Assembly (NCBI GenBank): GCA_004294195.1
Contig: REAQ01000110.1
Span: 1 to 20,505, forward strand
Length of the DNA stretch: 20,505 nucleotides
Direction of reading: 5' to 3'
From: Sphingobacteriales bacterium
Lineage (GTDB): Bacteria > Bacteroidota > Bacteroidia > Chitinophagales > Chitinophagaceae
Shown: positions 13,754-20,505 of the stretch, piece by piece
Numbering within the stretch: position 1 is the first letter of the stretch
How the letters are laid out: the number at the start of each line of letters is the position of its first letter
The notes under the pieces: model-generated
The model's database searches: none
Seen by the model: only the letters and a program-made list of their open reading frames with translations
Told to the model about the DNA's origin: nothing
Made by a program: the position numbers and the translations under genes

Positions 13754-15400
13754 ATGGCTGAACAGAAATCCGGACATCCACGCGGGCTATACGTACTCTT
13801 TGCAACGGAAATGTGGGAGCGGTTTAATTACTACGGGATGCGCGCCATCCTGGTTTATTTCATGACTGATGCGCTCTTATTTAATAAAGCATTTGCATCA
13901 AATCTTTATGGTGGGTACACCAGCCTGATCTACCTCACGCCCCTTATTGGCGGATTCATTGCTGACCGCTATTGGGGCAATCGCAGATCCATCATCCTCG
14001 GAGGTCTGGTGATGGCCCTTGCAGAATTTATTCTCTTCTTCTGTTCAAGTTTATACAAATCCAACCCTGACCTCTCCGGATTCTTGTTTTATGCAGGCTT
14101 GGGTATGATGATCGTTGGTAATGGATTTTTCAAGCCAAATATTTCTTCCATGGTTGGGCAGTTGTATGCAGAAAACGATAAGCGAAAAGACGCTGCATAC
14201 ACTATTTTCTATATGGGGATCAATGTGGGCGGCATGCTGGGCCCCTTCATCTGCGGCCTGGTGGGTAATACGGGAAATCCCGATGATTTCAAATGGGCCT
14301 TCCTCGCAGCAGGAATCGGTATGCTGCTGAGCGTAATCACATTGAAGTTTTTGCAAGATAAATACGTGGTGGACGCAGACAATAATCCCATCGGCGTAAC
14401 CCCAAAGGAAATGGCGGACAGCAACTCGCCCATTAAAAATCAGTTATCCGTTACCGTTATACTGGGATTGATAGCACTTGTAGCTGTAGCATTGGGATTG
14501 CTTTACCTGCACGGTCAAAAAATATTTGACCTTTCCTGGCTGATGCTGATCTCCCTGGCAGTGATCCTGTATGTGATCTTTTCAGACAGGTCGCTCACCA
14601 AAGTGGAGCGCGATAAAACCATTGCCATCTTCGTGGTGTCTTTCTTTGTCGTCTTTTTCTGGAGTGCGTTTGAGCAAGCCGGTGCATCACTTTCGTTTTT
14701 TGCTGCCGAACAAACCAACCTGCACATCAGCTCAATTAATTATGATGTTCCACCTTCCTGGTTCCAAAGCCTGAACTCATTCTTTGTGGTGGCCTTTGCA
14801 CCTGTGTTTGCATGGCTGTGGGTGAAACTGGGCAAGCGCAATGCAGAGCCCAATTCACCGCTTAAAATGGCGATTGGCTTGTTTTTGCTGGGACTGGGCT
14901 ATGTCTGGATCGCGATGGGTGTTAAAGATGTAGGCACCAATGTTAAGGTGAGTATGATCTGGCTCACAGGCATGTATGCACTGCATTCCTGGGGTGAGCT
15001 TTGCCTCTCTCCTATTGGTCTCTCTTTGGTGAACAAACTGGCACCTTTGCGATTTGCATCGTTACTCATGGCAGTATGGTTCATGGCCAACGCAGCCGCG
15101 AATGTATTGGCAGGAAAACTCAGTGCACTCTATCCTCCCGGACCAGCCGAAATCCTGAAAGCAGATAAAGCTGGAATCAATCTGCCGGCTATTCTCAGTG
15201 GCCAACTCACACCATCGGCACAACAACTGGCTACCTTAAATGAAATGGAAGTGCCTTATCAATACACTTCATTCATGGGTTTCCAGATCCATAACTTGTA
15301 TGATTTCTTTTTGCTCTTTGTAATTATGTCAGGTATAGCATCATTGATCCTTTTCCTGCTCACGCGCTGGCTGAGCAAGATGATGCACGGAGTGAAGTAG
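13754..15400 (+). CDS. POT/PTR2-family proton-coupled peptide transporter
   Basis: This is an inner-membrane major-facilitator-superfamily symporter for di- and tripeptides. It has 548 residues with about 12-14 hydrophobic segments. The family signature E19-M-W-E22-R23-F-N-Y26-Y27 lies in helix 1 (proton coupling and peptide binding). It is followed by GGFIADRYWGNRRSIILGG (PTR2 signature 1) at about 57-75, and the second PTR2 motif region lies around FYMGINVGGMLGPFICG. SPIGLSLVNKLAP near residue 420 is also common in POT proteins. It is divergent from purD and followed 61 nt later by an OPT-family permease on the same strand, so peptide uptake is the common theme. The substrate range cannot be told from sequence. 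Confidence 0.93.
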   Translation: MAEQKSGHPRGLYVLFATEMWERFNYYGMRAILVYFMTDALLFNKAFASNLYGGYTSLIYLTPLIGGFIADRYWGNRRSIILGGLVMALAEFILFFCSSLYKSNPDLSGFLFYAGLGMMIVGNGFFKPNISSMVGQLYAENDKRKDAAYTIFYMGINVGGMLGPFICGLVGNTGNPDDFKWAFLAAGIGMLLSVITLKFLQDKYVVDADNNPIGVTPKEMADSNSPIKNQLSVTVILGLIALVAVALGLLYLHGQKIFDLSWLMLISLAVILYVIFSDRSLTKVERDKTIAIFVVSFFVVFFWSAFEQAGASLSFFAAEQTNLHISSINYDVPPSWFQSLNSFFVVAFAPVFAWLWVKLGKRNAEPNSPLKMAIGLFLLGLGYVWIAMGVKDVGTNVKVSMIWLTGMYALHSWGELCLSPIGLSLVNKLAPLRFASLLMAVWFMANAAANVLAGKLSALYPPGPAEILKADKAGINLPAILSGQLTPSAQQLATLNEMEVPYQYTSFMGFQIHNLYDFFLLFVIMSGIASLILFLLTRWLSKMMHGVK

Positions 15401-15449
15401 TAATTGACAATTAATGTTTATTTTGTCGATTGCCAATTGTTAATTACTA
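15398..15449. repeat. AT-rich inverted repeat starting on the POT gene stop codon
   Basis: TAGTAATTGACAATTA (15398-15413) is complementary at 14 of 16 positions to CAATTGTTAATTACTA (15434-15449), with a 20-nt loop. The first three bases are the stop codon of the transporter gene. The repeat fills most of the 61-nt gap to the OPT gene. It could form a weak hairpin at the 3' end or be a dispersed AT-rich repeat. Confidence 0.6.
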
Positions 15450-15461
15450 ATTATTAACGCG

Positions 15462-17495
15462 ATGTCTGATAAAAAATTTACGCCCTTCGTTCTTCCTGAA
15501 ACAAATATGAAAGAGTTCACCATCAAGTCTGTATTGGTGGGCTCTGCTTTCGGAATCATTTTTGGTGCAGCAACGGTGTACCTGGCGTTGAAAGCGGGAT
15601 TGACCGTATCAGCCTCCATTCCCATTGCGGTGATGGCTATTGCGCTGAGTAAGCTTTTCCTGAAAACCACTATTCTTGAGAATAATATCATCCAGACCAC
15701 CGGCTCTGCAGGCGAAAGCATCGCCGCGGGTGTAGTGTTCACCTTACCGGGGTTTCTTTTTCTGAGTGAAAAAGACAGTAGCAACTATTTCAACTACCTC
15801 ACCATTCTTACCCTCGCCATCTTCGGTGGCATCCTGGGAACACTAATGATGATCCCGTTGAGAAAAGCGCTCATCGTCAAAGAACATGAAAACCTTCCCT
15901 ACCCGGAAGGAACCGCCTGTGCATCTGTGCTCAAGGCAGGTGAGAAGGGTGGAAATTTCGCCAAGACCGCTTTCTTAGGTGTGGGCGTTGCCGCCATCTA
16001 TGCATTCCTCCAGAAGATCCTGCACGTAGTGGCAGAGACGCCTTTCTGGATGACAAAACAAGCGAACAAGTTTTTCCCTTCCGCAAAAGTCAGTGGTGAA
16101 ATCACGCCTGAATATCTTGGTGTGGGGTATATCATCGGTCCAAAGATTGCAAGCGTATTGGTGGCAGGTAGTGTGTTGACCTGGTTTGTGTTCAACCCAC
16201 TTCTCGCGTCACTGGTTCCTTCTGATATGATTGCTACCCAGTTGATCAAATTGGGCTATCTCAAAGATCTTGCAACCGCCGGAGGCAAGGGAGGCTGGGA
16301 TCCTGTTACACATACTTTTGCAGACTACTCAGCAGCCATCTACTTCGCTTATGTACGGCAGATTGGCGCGGGTGCTGTTGCTGCTGGCGGCTTCATCACA
16401 TTGTTTAAAACCATTCCTACCATCGTTGCATCTTTTAAAGGATCCCTGGGCTCATTGAAAGGCGGCGCTTCAGAAACCAATGTATCAAGGACAGAAAGAG
16501 ACCTGTCTATCAAGATCGTTGGATTCGGTAGCCTTGCATTGATCCTGTTAATGACGGTGTTACCCCAAGTTCCAGGTGATACCATCATAGGTAAGTTGTT
16601 ACTGGGTGTTTTGGTGGTGATCTTTGGTGCCTTCTTTGTTACCGTATCTTCAAGGATCGTTGGACTGATTGGTTCATCTAATAACCCGATCTCCGGCATG
16701 ACCATCGCCACCATTATGGGTACCTGCCTGGTATTCATCGCGGTGGGCTGGACTGGAAAAGTATATGAACCGATGGCCCTTGTAGTGGGTGGAATGATCT
16801 GTATTGCTGCTGCCAATGCTGGTGCTACATCGCAAGATTTAAAGACAGGTTATCTCGTAGGCGCAACGCCGCGTTACCAGCAGATTGCGCTGTTTATTGG
16901 TGCTATTGTTTCTTCATTGGCCATTGGTATTACAGTGAAGGTACTTGATACGCCTACGCCTGAAATGGTCTCGCAAGGGATCATGCATGCCATCGGCACT
17001 GAAAAATATTCTGCTCCACAAGCCACGTTGATGGCTACTTTGATCAAGGGGATTTTATCCTTCAACCTTGATTGGCAATTCGTAATTGTTGGGGTGTTCA
17101 TTGCCATTGTGATGGAGCTTTGTGGTATCAAAGCGTTAAGCTTCGCCATCGGTATTTACCTGCCGTTGGCTACTACACTTCCGATCTTCATCGGTGGAAT
17201 GATCCGCGCCCTGGTAGATAAAAAACACAAAAAAGCAGGTGCGGCTGTGGAAGAAGAGGAAGACCTACGCAAAGGAAATCTGTTTGCAACGGGACTTGTG
17301 GCGGGAGGCGCATTGGCTGGTGTAATTGTGGCCTTCCTTTCTGTGAATGAAGGTATTTCTTCTGCTCTTGGCAATATTAATATGGAACATGCGCTCACGG
17401 CGGGTTTGGGTACTAATGGGTATTTCCTGTTGGGGACGCTTGTGTTTTTGGGGATGGGATATATGTTGTATAGGATTGGGACGGCGAGGGAATAG
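15462..17495 (+). CDS. OPT-family oligopeptide transporter
   Basis: This 677-residue polytopic permease of the OPT superfamily has many hydrophobic segments. The N-terminal half has ALKAGLTVSASIPIAVMAIAL and NNIIQTTGSAGESIAAGVVFT (about 78-98), typical of the bacterial OPT/YSL-like branch, and NLPYPEGTACASVLKAGE follows. The C-terminal half has GGMICIAAANAGATSQDLKTG and GIYLPLATTLPIFIGG. Members move peptides or metal-chelate complexes with protons; the substrate here is not known. It is preceded on the same strand by a POT peptide transporter, so a peptide substrate is more likely. A glutamate/lysine-rich cytoplasmic loop (about 588-605) precedes the last helices. The start follows an AT-rich inverted repeat, with no recognisable -7 element near the ATG. 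Confidence 0.92.
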   Translation: MSDKKFTPFVLPETNMKEFTIKSVLVGSAFGIIFGAATVYLALKAGLTVSASIPIAVMAIALSKLFLKTTILENNIIQTTGSAGESIAAGVVFTLPGFLFLSEKDSSNYFNYLTILTLAIFGGILGTLMMIPLRKALIVKEHENLPYPEGTACASVLKAGEKGGNFAKTAFLGVGVAAIYAFLQKILHVVAETPFWMTKQANKFFPSAKVSGEITPEYLGVGYIIGPKIASVLVAGSVLTWFVFNPLLASLVPSDMIATQLIKLGYLKDLATAGGKGGWDPVTHTFADYSAAIYFAYVRQIGAGAVAAGGFITLFKTIPTIVASFKGSLGSLKGGASETNVSRTERDLSIKIVGFGSLALILLMTVLPQVPGDTIIGKLLLGVLVVIFGAFFVTVSSRIVGLIGSSNNPISGMTIATIMGTCLVFIAVGWTGKVYEPMALVVGGMICIAAANAGATSQDLKTGYLVGATPRYQQIALFIGAIVSSLAIGITVKVLDTPTPEMVSQGIMHAIGTEKYSAPQATLMATLIKGILSFNLDWQFVIVGVFIAIVMELCGIKALSFAIGIYLPLATTLPIFIGGMIRALVDKKHKKAGAAVEEEEDLRKGNLFATGLVAGGALAGVIVAFLSVNEGISSALGNINMEHALTAGLGTNGYFLLGTLVFLGMGYMLYRIGTARE

Positions 17496-17497
17496 GG

Positions 17498-17616
17498 TTG
17501 GCAAACCAGACATTCTGTAATACAAACATTCAGGAAATCCGGAGTGGTATCCCGGAATTCAGGTTACCACTCCAGATTTCCTGAATGACTGTATTAATGA
17601 ATGCCTGGCTTGTCAA
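17498..17616. repeat. Long inverted repeat (52-bp arms) between convergent genes
   Basis: Positions 17498-17549 are complementary to 17565-17616 at 44 of 52 positions, around a 15-nt loop. The structure starts 3 nt after the OPT stop and ends beyond the DUF1501 stop codon (17613-17615), so it fills the entire convergent gap. The longest uninterrupted matched run is 13 bp (CATTCAGGAAATC on the left arm, 17527-17539). There is no T-run, but a long stem here would be made in both transcripts. It may be a bidirectional 3'-end structure or a small palindromic mobile repeat. Confidence 0.9.
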
Positions 17617-18809
17617 ATAAAATCCAGTGTAGAGTACTTTGCCCCCAGGATCGCCTCCGCATCTGCCCTAAGCCATTTATTCAAAATTGAAGCATATACC
17701 TGCTTAAAATCAACTTGATGTTTAAGATCGCCGTCTTGCAGATCCGCCAGATTGGGTAATGCATTCAGGATCCCTTTTTGTTTCAATCCACCAGAGATCA
17801 GGAACATATTGTTTGCGGTGCCATGATCCGTGCCGCCACTGGCATTCTGCGCAACCCTTCGTCCAAATTCTGAAAATGTAAAGATCATCACATCTTCAAA
17901 CCGGTTGTTGGATTTAAGGTCAGCAGTGAAGGCAGCCAATGCACCATTCAATTCATCAAACAATCTTTTCTGTTGGTTGGCCTGCAATACATGGGTATCA
18001 AATGAACCGAGGGATATGTAATACACTTTAGTATCAATATCGCTGAAGATCAGGCTGGCAATGGTTTTCAGGCCTTGTGCCAACTGGGTGGTTGGGTACT
18101 GCCCTGTTGCAGGTCTTAGCTTGCTTTGCTTAAAGATATAATCAGCTGAAGAAATGGTTTCCGCCATAGTTTTATACAGGTAGTCCGCTTGCGGATGTTC
18201 TCCGGCATGATGCGCCGAAGCGATCTGTTTGAAAAACGCTTCCTGGCTGCTGCCATACAAGTTTCTTGGGTTCCTGAACGCAAGTCCTTTGGCTTGTTCT
18301 CCTTTGAGGGCAAGACTTAAGACATCATCAACTTCAAGCGCCTGCGTAGGCTTATCACAGCCCTGGCATTGCGCATCCAGATATCTACCCAGCCAACCGG
18401 TTTGCAACACCTGGTCTGACCGCGAACCGGTTTGCCAGATATCCATACTCCGGAAATGGGACCGGTCAGGATTGGGATAGCCTACACTGTTGAGGACACC
18501 CAAAGATCCGTCATCATACAAAGATTTCAGGTGAGTTAGCGCAGGATTCAAGCCAGCTTCATCAGTGAGTGATAGTGCTGCTTCCTTCTTGATACCTAAC
18601 GCGGGGCGTCCTTTGTAGTAGATATCATTACGGTAAGGAATAACCGTATTCAGTCCATCGTTGCCGCCGGACAATTGGATCACCACAGCCACCTTATTCC
18701 CCTTGGGAACCATGGCGGGCCTTTCAAAGGCCTTGAGGAACCCTGGAATAAAGACCGATCCGGTGGCAAGGCTTCCTACTTGGATAAAGTTTCTTCTTTT
18801 GATCAGCAT
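17613..18809 (-). CDS. DUF1501 protein with twin-arginine-like signal
   Basis: This 398-residue protein belongs to the DUF1501 family, which has an alkaline-phosphatase/sulfatase-like fold and unknown activity. The N-terminus KRRNFIQVGSLATG (4-17) resembles a Tat signal, suggesting export in folded form. Family motifs are GGNDGLNTVIPY (48-59), RSHFRSMDIWQTG (116-128), GSFDTH (268-273), SEFGRR (313-318) and GTDHG (326-330). The Asp and His residues D51, H118, D271, H273, D328 and H329 could form a metal site (inference from the superfamily). It begins 10 nt after the DUF1800 gene, and the two families are known to be paired in many genomes. Its stop lies in a long inverted repeat. Confidence 0.9.
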   Translation of the reverse strand: MLIKRRNFIQVGSLATGSVFIPGFLKAFERPAMVPKGNKVAVVIQLSGGNDGLNTVIPYRNDIYYKGRPALGIKKEAALSLTDEAGLNPALTHLKSLYDDGSLGVLNSVGYPNPDRSHFRSMDIWQTGSRSDQVLQTGWLGRYLDAQCQGCDKPTQALEVDDVLSLALKGEQAKGLAFRNPRNLYGSSQEAFFKQIASAHHAGEHPQADYLYKTMAETISSADYIFKQSKLRPATGQYPTTQLAQGLKTIASLIFSDIDTKVYYISLGSFDTHVLQANQQKRLFDELNGALAAFTADLKSNNRFEDVMIFTFSEFGRRVAQNASGGTDHGTANNMFLISGGLKQKGILNALPNLADLQDGDLKHQVDFKQVYASILNKWLRADAEAILGAKYSTLDFI

Positions 18810-18819
18810 GGTAGACGTT

Positions 18820-20247
18820 TTACATGAGTTGATACTCCGGAAGGCTCATCAACTGAATGGTGACGGATTGAATATACTTATCACGGGATGAGAGGTCAGC
18901 ATAACGGTCAAGCATAGCCGCATCTATTGTGCCAGAAGGCAGTAAAGCAGCGGCCATATGGGTCAACAATTCTTCACGTTTGGTATTAGAAAATGCAGAG
19001 ACATATACGGGCCATTCGATGTCTACGTTGATAACGCCTGTGCGTTTGGGTGTTTTATCGGCCATGCCCATCATCACATCATCGTCGTCCTTGGGTTTAG
19101 CAACAAGCCCCTCATCATCATGTAGCAATCTTGGTAAGCGTAATCTATACATCAGCGATGAGCTATCGATCCAGTTCCTGCCTCCGGGCCATCCCGCCAC
19201 GTTAGGCGGATAGAAGAGCACCTGGCCCAGCAGACGCTGGTACAGCAGTTGTACTTCGTCGTTATTGAACTTCATCGGCAGCATCCTGCGAAGGCCCACC
19301 AGAAGTTGAACCGGAGATTTGATGATCACGCCGCGGTTCTTCTCCTCGTAAAATGAGGGCGAGAGAAATATGGAGCTAAGAAGTTTCTTGATATCGTACC
19401 CCGACTGGAAGAATTCTTTGGAAAGCTTTTCAACCATTGCAGGATCCGGTGTTTCATTCACAAAGAAACGGTAGATCTTGGCAGTGATATAGCGTGCAGT
19501 TTGTTCCTGCTGGAGGAGGATATCGACGACATCGTCGCCATCAAGTGTACCTGTTTTACCAAGCACCGTTTTCTCTCCTTCATCGTGGAACTGTTTGCGG
19601 AACACAAAATTTCCACCGAGATCAAAGCCCCAGCCGGTGAAGGCCCTTGCTGCTTCTTTGATATCTTTCTCGGCATAGTTGCCCCGGCCCAAGGTGAAAA
19701 GTTCCATCACTTCCCGTGCAAAATTTTCATTGGGTTGTCGCTTACGATTCTGCTGGTTGTTCAGAAAGGCAAGCATCGCGGCTGATTTGGATACTTCACG
19801 GAGCATATCTCCGAAATTTCCGAGTGCATTGGTGCGGATCACATCCAGCAACTGCTGTTGGTAGAAGATATTGATTTCCCTGCAGGCAAAATGTCCGTGC
19901 CAGAAGAAGGCCATCTTCTCACGAAGCTGTGCCTCACCATGCACCATTTCATCCAGCCAGCGAAGGTTGAGATCTTTGAGTGCCTCCCTGCTTTGTTTTC
20001 TGAGTTCCGCGCGTTGTTCTTTGGTGAGTTCCTGCATCTTACCTTCGGCCATGATTCCTTTCACCAATCCGTCAAACGCATTGGTGGTGACCTTAATCAA
20101 GGCAGGATTACCAGAACTTTTCTTTAACAGCTGCTGAAACAACTGTTCCGCTTTTGCTTCAGAAAGAGAGGGAATGTCCTCTGCGCTTGGACCAAAGCCG
20201 GCCCTTTGCAAAAGGTGGATGTTACGGATAAGGTTTGTGGCTTTCAT
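18820..20247 (-). CDS. DUF1800 family protein
   Basis: This 475-residue protein belongs to the DUF1800 family, helical and of unknown function. Typical landmarks are HLLQRAGFGP (11-20), KMAFFWHGHFACREIN (about 112-127), NENFAREVMELFTLGRG, and AARAFTGWGF. Near the C-terminus PPNVAGWPGGRNWIDSSSLMYR is strongly conserved in the family. No clear signal peptide is seen, while its partner DUF1501 has a twin-arginine signal; co-export or a complex is possible but not shown. It is the first gene of the two-gene operon, transcribed towards the OPT gene. The upstream gap to 20373 contains a terminator-like hairpin and no other gene. Confidence 0.92.
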   Translation of the reverse strand: MKATNLIRNIHLLQRAGFGPSAEDIPSLSEAKAEQLFQQLLKKSSGNPALIKVTTNAFDGLVKGIMAEGKMQELTKEQRAELRKQSREALKDLNLRWLDEMVHGEAQLREKMAFFWHGHFACREINIFYQQQLLDVIRTNALGNFGDMLREVSKSAAMLAFLNNQQNRKRQPNENFAREVMELFTLGRGNYAEKDIKEAARAFTGWGFDLGGNFVFRKQFHDEGEKTVLGKTGTLDGDDVVDILLQQEQTARYITAKIYRFFVNETPDPAMVEKLSKEFFQSGYDIKKLLSSIFLSPSFYEEKNRGVIIKSPVQLLVGLRRMLPMKFNNDEVQLLYQRLLGQVLFYPPNVAGWPGGRNWIDSSSLMYRLRLPRLLHDDEGLVAKPKDDDDVMMGMADKTPKRTGVINVDIEWPVYVSAFSNTKREELLTHMAAALLPSGTIDAAMLDRYADLSSRDKYIQSVTIQLMSLPEYQLM

Positions 20248-20298
20248 GCTGTAGTAAGACTAAGCTAGTGCATGAAAGTTTAATGTTAATATAAAAAA

Positions 20299-20347
20299 GG
20301 GGCAGAGGTTAAGGGTCAAAGGGCAGAGTGAAGCACATCTCTGCCCC
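20299..20347 (-). terminator. Terminator-like hairpin with alternative pairing
   Basis: On the minus strand GGGGCAGAG (20347-20339) can pair with CTCTGCCCC (20307-20299), which is followed by TTTTTT. It can also pair with a nearer CTCTGCCC (20328-20321) to give a tight 8-bp stem with a 10-nt loop. The structure lies 27 nt after the stop of the truncated gene at the right edge and probably ends its transcript. Confidence 0.6.
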
Positions 20348-20373
20348 ATGGCCTTTGTACTCTGGCCTGATTA

Positions 20374-20505
20374 TCACTGTGTTTTCACCGTATGCTTCAC
20401 GGTATAGCTTCTGTTAAGATTGAAGCCGATGGACCATTGGCCAAAATTATCCGTGATCGGGTTTTGGGTCAATTGCGGAATATTGCTGGCAAATGAACTG
20501 TTGGT
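20374..20505 (-). CDS. C-terminal end of a gene cut by the window edge
   Basis: The minus strand is open from the edge to a TGA at 20374-20376, giving 43 residues. The visible end alternates aromatic or hydrophobic with polar residues (FGQWSIGFNLNRSYTVKHTV), which looks like the last two beta strands of an outer-membrane barrel or another beta-rich protein. The family cannot be assigned from this piece. It is followed by a terminator-like hairpin, so it is probably not in one operon with DUF1800. Confidence 0.6.
   Translation of the reverse strand, partial: TNSSFASNIPQLTQNPITDNFGQWSIGFNLNRSYTVKHTVKTQ

Noticed and set aside
16349..16816. 155-residue minus-strand frame within the OPT gene
   Set aside because: It is a low-complexity Pro/Thr/Ile shadow of membrane-protein codons.
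17498..17616. Insertion sequence ends
   Set aside because: Only 15 nt lie between the arms, there is no transposase, and no target-site duplication is evident.

Overview
The window looks like a chromosomal segment of a Bacteroidota bacterium, probably of the Chitinophagaceae (inference). Supporting signs are the Bacteroidota-type GalE and RodA/PBP2 sequences, a split transketolase, an ECF sigma factor followed by a single-pass membrane protein and a small secreted protein, and TAnnTTTG elements close to start codons. No rRNA, tRNA, CRISPR array, phage gene or transposase was seen.

Layout. Positions 1-1990 (+) hold rmlA and galE, nucleotide-sugar genes probably at the end of a surface-polysaccharide locus; galE appears to have lost about 16 residues from its Rossmann core. 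At 2072-4665 (+) lie the C-terminal half of a split transketolase and a three-gene envelope-stress-like module: ECF sigma factor, putative anti-sigma factor and a Spy/CpxP-like secreted protein. A short promoter-to-terminator stretch (about 4689-4777) could encode a small RNA. From 12253 down to 4776 (-) runs the complete rod-shape locus mreB-mreC-mreD-mrdA(PBP2)-rodA, followed by an MBL-fold hydrolase and a secreted VWA protein that overlap by 4 nt. purD (-) lies upstream of mreB and is divergent from two + strand peptide transporters, a POT/PTR2 proton symporter and an OPT-family permease. Convergent to these is a DUF1800-DUF1501 pair (-), and the right edge cuts a gene whose last 43 codons are visible.

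The rod-shape genes form one functional unit: the MreB filament, the MreC/MreD scaffold, the PBP2 transpeptidase and the RodA glycosyltransferase together make the elongasome, so the cell is probably rod-shaped. RmlA and GalE supply dTDP-glucose and UDP-galactose. The two permeases would take up peptides. The sigma module probably senses an envelope signal.

The least ordinary aspect is the intergenic DNA. Most gaps carry an inverted repeat that begins at or within a few bases of a stop codon (1990-2052, 6153-6318, 9761-9830, 15398-15449, 17498-17616, 20299-20347). Several share sequence vocabularies: an 8-bp tandem unit AATGCGGT and a GGGTGAG-type arm. Three genes also share TAnnTTTG-N4-ATG, which suggests near-leaderless transcripts.
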